Assembly: GCA_034096865.1 (NCBI GenBank)
Contig: JAWQFJ010026605.1
Coordinates: 67,001-131,000, forward strand
Direction: 5' to 3'
Source: Theodoxus fluviatilis
Lineage: Eukaryota > Mollusca > Gastropoda > Cycloneritida > Neritidae
Length of the DNA: 64,000 bases
Shown here in pieces: positions 61,814-64,000 of the stretch. Within the stretch, counting starts at the first letter, position 1. The number at the start of each line of letters is the position of its first letter. The notes below the pieces were generated by a model. That model was given only the letters and a program-made list of their open reading frames with translations, ran no database searches and was not told the origin of the DNA. The translations under genes were made by a program, and so were the position numbers.

Positions 61814-62570
61814 TGCACAGACTACTAGCACTGGATGTACACCCATGTGTGCAGGTCTACTGGTAACCACCAGTTAATTTCAATGAAAGAAAAGTCAACT
61901 ATAAACAAACTACCATGTTCAGATACTTTATTGCCATCTTTCACTCTATTCTACATTATACCAACTCTCCACACTTGAGAGCTTTGTGAGAGAAAGCAAG
62001 AAATATCAGGTATCTGTATGCACAGTGATGGCACACTGTTGTGTGATTAACCCTTGCATGTGGCCATCAGCAAGTAACAGGTAAGAATGTTCCTCACGGA
62101 GTTGAGATGGAACTAGTGCCTGACTGTGATTCCCTTATGTCAATATGTTTGTTGCCAGCAATGTGGTCCACTGATCAGGGGATAAAGTTAAGCTGTTAAG
62201 AGGCCAACTTATGAGTGATAAGTCACTACAGCAATCCAATTCCTGTACCTTCCAAGAGCAGGTATTCATGATAAAAGTGGCTTCATGTTTCCGTCTTCAA
62301 CATGCAAAACATAGAAAAAGGCCACGAGTACTCCAACCCCGTCATACAAGCTGACCACAGCATACTTATTACTTTCAGAACTCCACGTATGCCCCATAAG
62401 GCCACATGCTTTCTGCCTGAATCCACAGAGCCAGAGCAAAACTGTGGTAGGAACTTTGATATGAAGCAGGGAGATGTATTGGACAGATCTTGCTATTAAC
62501 CAAGCAACAGTCAGAACTCAAATCAACACTGCCACAGCACCACATACATTCCTCAAGGTCAACCCTTGCA
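61814..62570. other. Spacer between minisatellites
   Basis: No gene recognised. Confidence 0.4.
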
Positions 62571-63057
62571 CATTAGTCATTCAGTGTTGCCCAGTACATT
62601 GCAATCAATGTTGTCATTCAGTGTTGCCCAGTACACTGCAATCACTCTTGTCATTCAGTGTTGCCCAGTACATTGCAATCACTCTTGTCATTCAGTGATG
62701 CCCAGTACATTGCAATCACTCTTGTCATTCAGTGTTGCCCAGTACATTGCAATCACTCTTGTCATTCAGTGTTGCCCAGTACATTGCAATCACTCTTGTC
62801 ATTCAGTGTTGCCCAGTACATTGCAATCACTTGTCATTCAGTTTTGCCCAGTACATTGCAATCACTCTTGTCATTCAGTGTTGCCCAGTACATTGCAATC
62901 ACTCTTGTCATTCAGTGTTGCCCAGTACATTGCAATCACTCTTGTCATTCAGTTTTGCCCAGTACATTGCAATCACTCTTGTCATTCAGTGTTGCCCAGT
63001 ACATTGCAATCACTCTTGTCATTCAGTGTTGCCCAGTACACTGCATTCACTCTTGTC
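62571..63057 (+). repeat. 37-bp minisatellite A
   Basis: About 13 units containing TTGCCCAGTACATTGCAATC and ACTCTTGTCATTCAG. Confidence 0.96.
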
Positions 63058-64000
63058 AAGTACTGGTACACCACATTCACTCATCATTCAGTGTTTGAGT
63101 ACACCACAACCACTCCTGTCATTCACAGTATTTGAATTCAACCACATTTACTCCTGTGATTCATCATGTTTGAACATACCACAATTACTTCTGTCATTAA
63201 TCATGTTTGAATAAACCACAATTACTTCTGTCATTAATTGAACATGCCACAATTACTCCTGTGATTCATCATGTTTGAACATGCCACATTTACTCCTGTG
63301 ATTCATCATGTTTGAATATACCACATTTACTCCTGTGATTCATCATGTTTGAATATACCACAATTACTCCTGTGATTCATCATGGTTGAATATACCACAT
63401 TTACTCCTGTGATTCATCATGTTTGAATATACCACAATTACTCCTGTGATTCATCATGTTTGAACATACCACAATTACTCCTGTGATTCATCATGGTTGA
63501 ATATACCACAATTACTTCTGTCATTAATCATGTTTGAATAAACCACAATTACTTCTGTCATTAATTGAACATGCCACAATTACTCCTGTGATTCATCATG
63601 TTTGAACATGCCACAATTACTCCTGTAATTCATCATGTTTGAATATACCACATTTACTCCTGTGATTCATCATGTTTGAACATGCCACAATTACTCCTGT
63701 GATTCATCATGTTTGAACATACCACATTTACTCCTGTGATTCATCATGTTTGAATATACCACAATTACTCCTGTGATTCATCATGGTTGAATATACCACA
63801 TTTACTCCTGTGATTCATCATGTTTGAATATGCCACATTTACTCCTGTGATTCATCATGTTTGAATATACCACAATTACTCCTGTGATTCATCATGGTTG
63901 AACATGCCACAATTACTCCTGTGATTCATCATGTTTGAATATACCACATTTACTCCTGTGATTCATCATGTTTGAATATACCACATTTACTCCCGTCACT
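63058..64000 (+). repeat. 37-bp minisatellite B, running off the window
   Basis: Units containing CATGTTTGAATATACCACA and ATTACTCCTGTGATTCAT. The first few units (63058-63180) are intermediate between A and B. Confidence 0.95.

Noticed and set aside
60135..61870. Ala/Gln/Leu-rich repeat ORFs on both strands
   Set aside because: Frames of the about 42-bp minisatellite.
62474..63214. ORFs with PSTLQSLLSFSVAQY repeats
   Set aside because: Frames of the 37-bp minisatellite.
62571..64000. CRISPR array (37-bp repeats)
   Set aside because: Units are head-to-tail without spacers, no cas genes, and the genome is eukaryotic.

Overview
This is metazoan nuclear DNA with no bacterial or viral gene organisation. 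I infer a lophotrochozoan invertebrate, probably a mollusc. The reasons are a split DASH-type cryptochrome gene with GT-AG introns, a very high load of invertebrate-type transposons (Ty3/gypsy LTR elements, L1/Tx1-like and CR1/L2-like LINEs, piggyBac-, hAT- and Harbinger-like elements) and many micro- and minisatellites. The species cannot be named from this sequence.

The one intact host gene is a cryptochrome-DASH (flavoprotein photolyase family) on the + strand. I could assemble 13 exons between 19295 and 58834, all with GT-AG borders and matching phases, giving 516 codons from Met to stop. The electron-transfer tryptophans (W397, W374, W321 of the deduced protein) and N393 have the same spacing as W382, W359, W306 and N378 of E. 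coli photolyase. Only 1.55 kb of 39.5 kb is coding; the introns are packed with mobile elements and tandem repeats.

Layout. 1-2.7 kb: decayed minus-strand Ty3/gypsy pol. 3.4-7.0 kb: an LTR element with decayed interior, carrying an 870-bp inverted-end repeat rich in AAGGTCA motifs. 7.3-7.9 kb: about 50-bp tandem repeat. 8.5-9.5 kb: weak minus-strand exon candidates. 9.9-18.35 kb: a second gypsy element (gag, protease, parts of integrase, 3' LTR) split by a 4-kb element with about 600-bp inverted ends. 18.35-19.29 kb: upstream region of the cryptochrome gene. 19.3-58.8 kb: the cryptochrome gene. Intron 3 has a 670-bp CT/CTGT array and an unidentified ORF. Intron 5 starts with a GA microsatellite fused to the splice donor. 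Intron 6 has a piggyBac relic between TTAA sites. Intron 8 has a 24-bp minisatellite invaded by a 7.2-kb DNA transposon that itself holds a 4.3-kb minisatellite open in all six frames. Intron 9 has an L1/Tx1-like LINE cut by at least six later insertions, followed by a CR1/L2-like LINE. Intron 11 has a Harbinger-like element with four internal monomers and a 61-bp minisatellite. 58.8-64 kb: 3' flank, then arrays of about 42-bp and 37-bp units, the last running off the window.

The most interesting observations are the transposon whose ORF linker has become a length-variable array open in every frame, the LINE whose frame is preserved across precise nested insertions with visible target duplications, and the elements placing E-box/CRE-like and nuclear-receptor-like motifs near or in a light-related gene.
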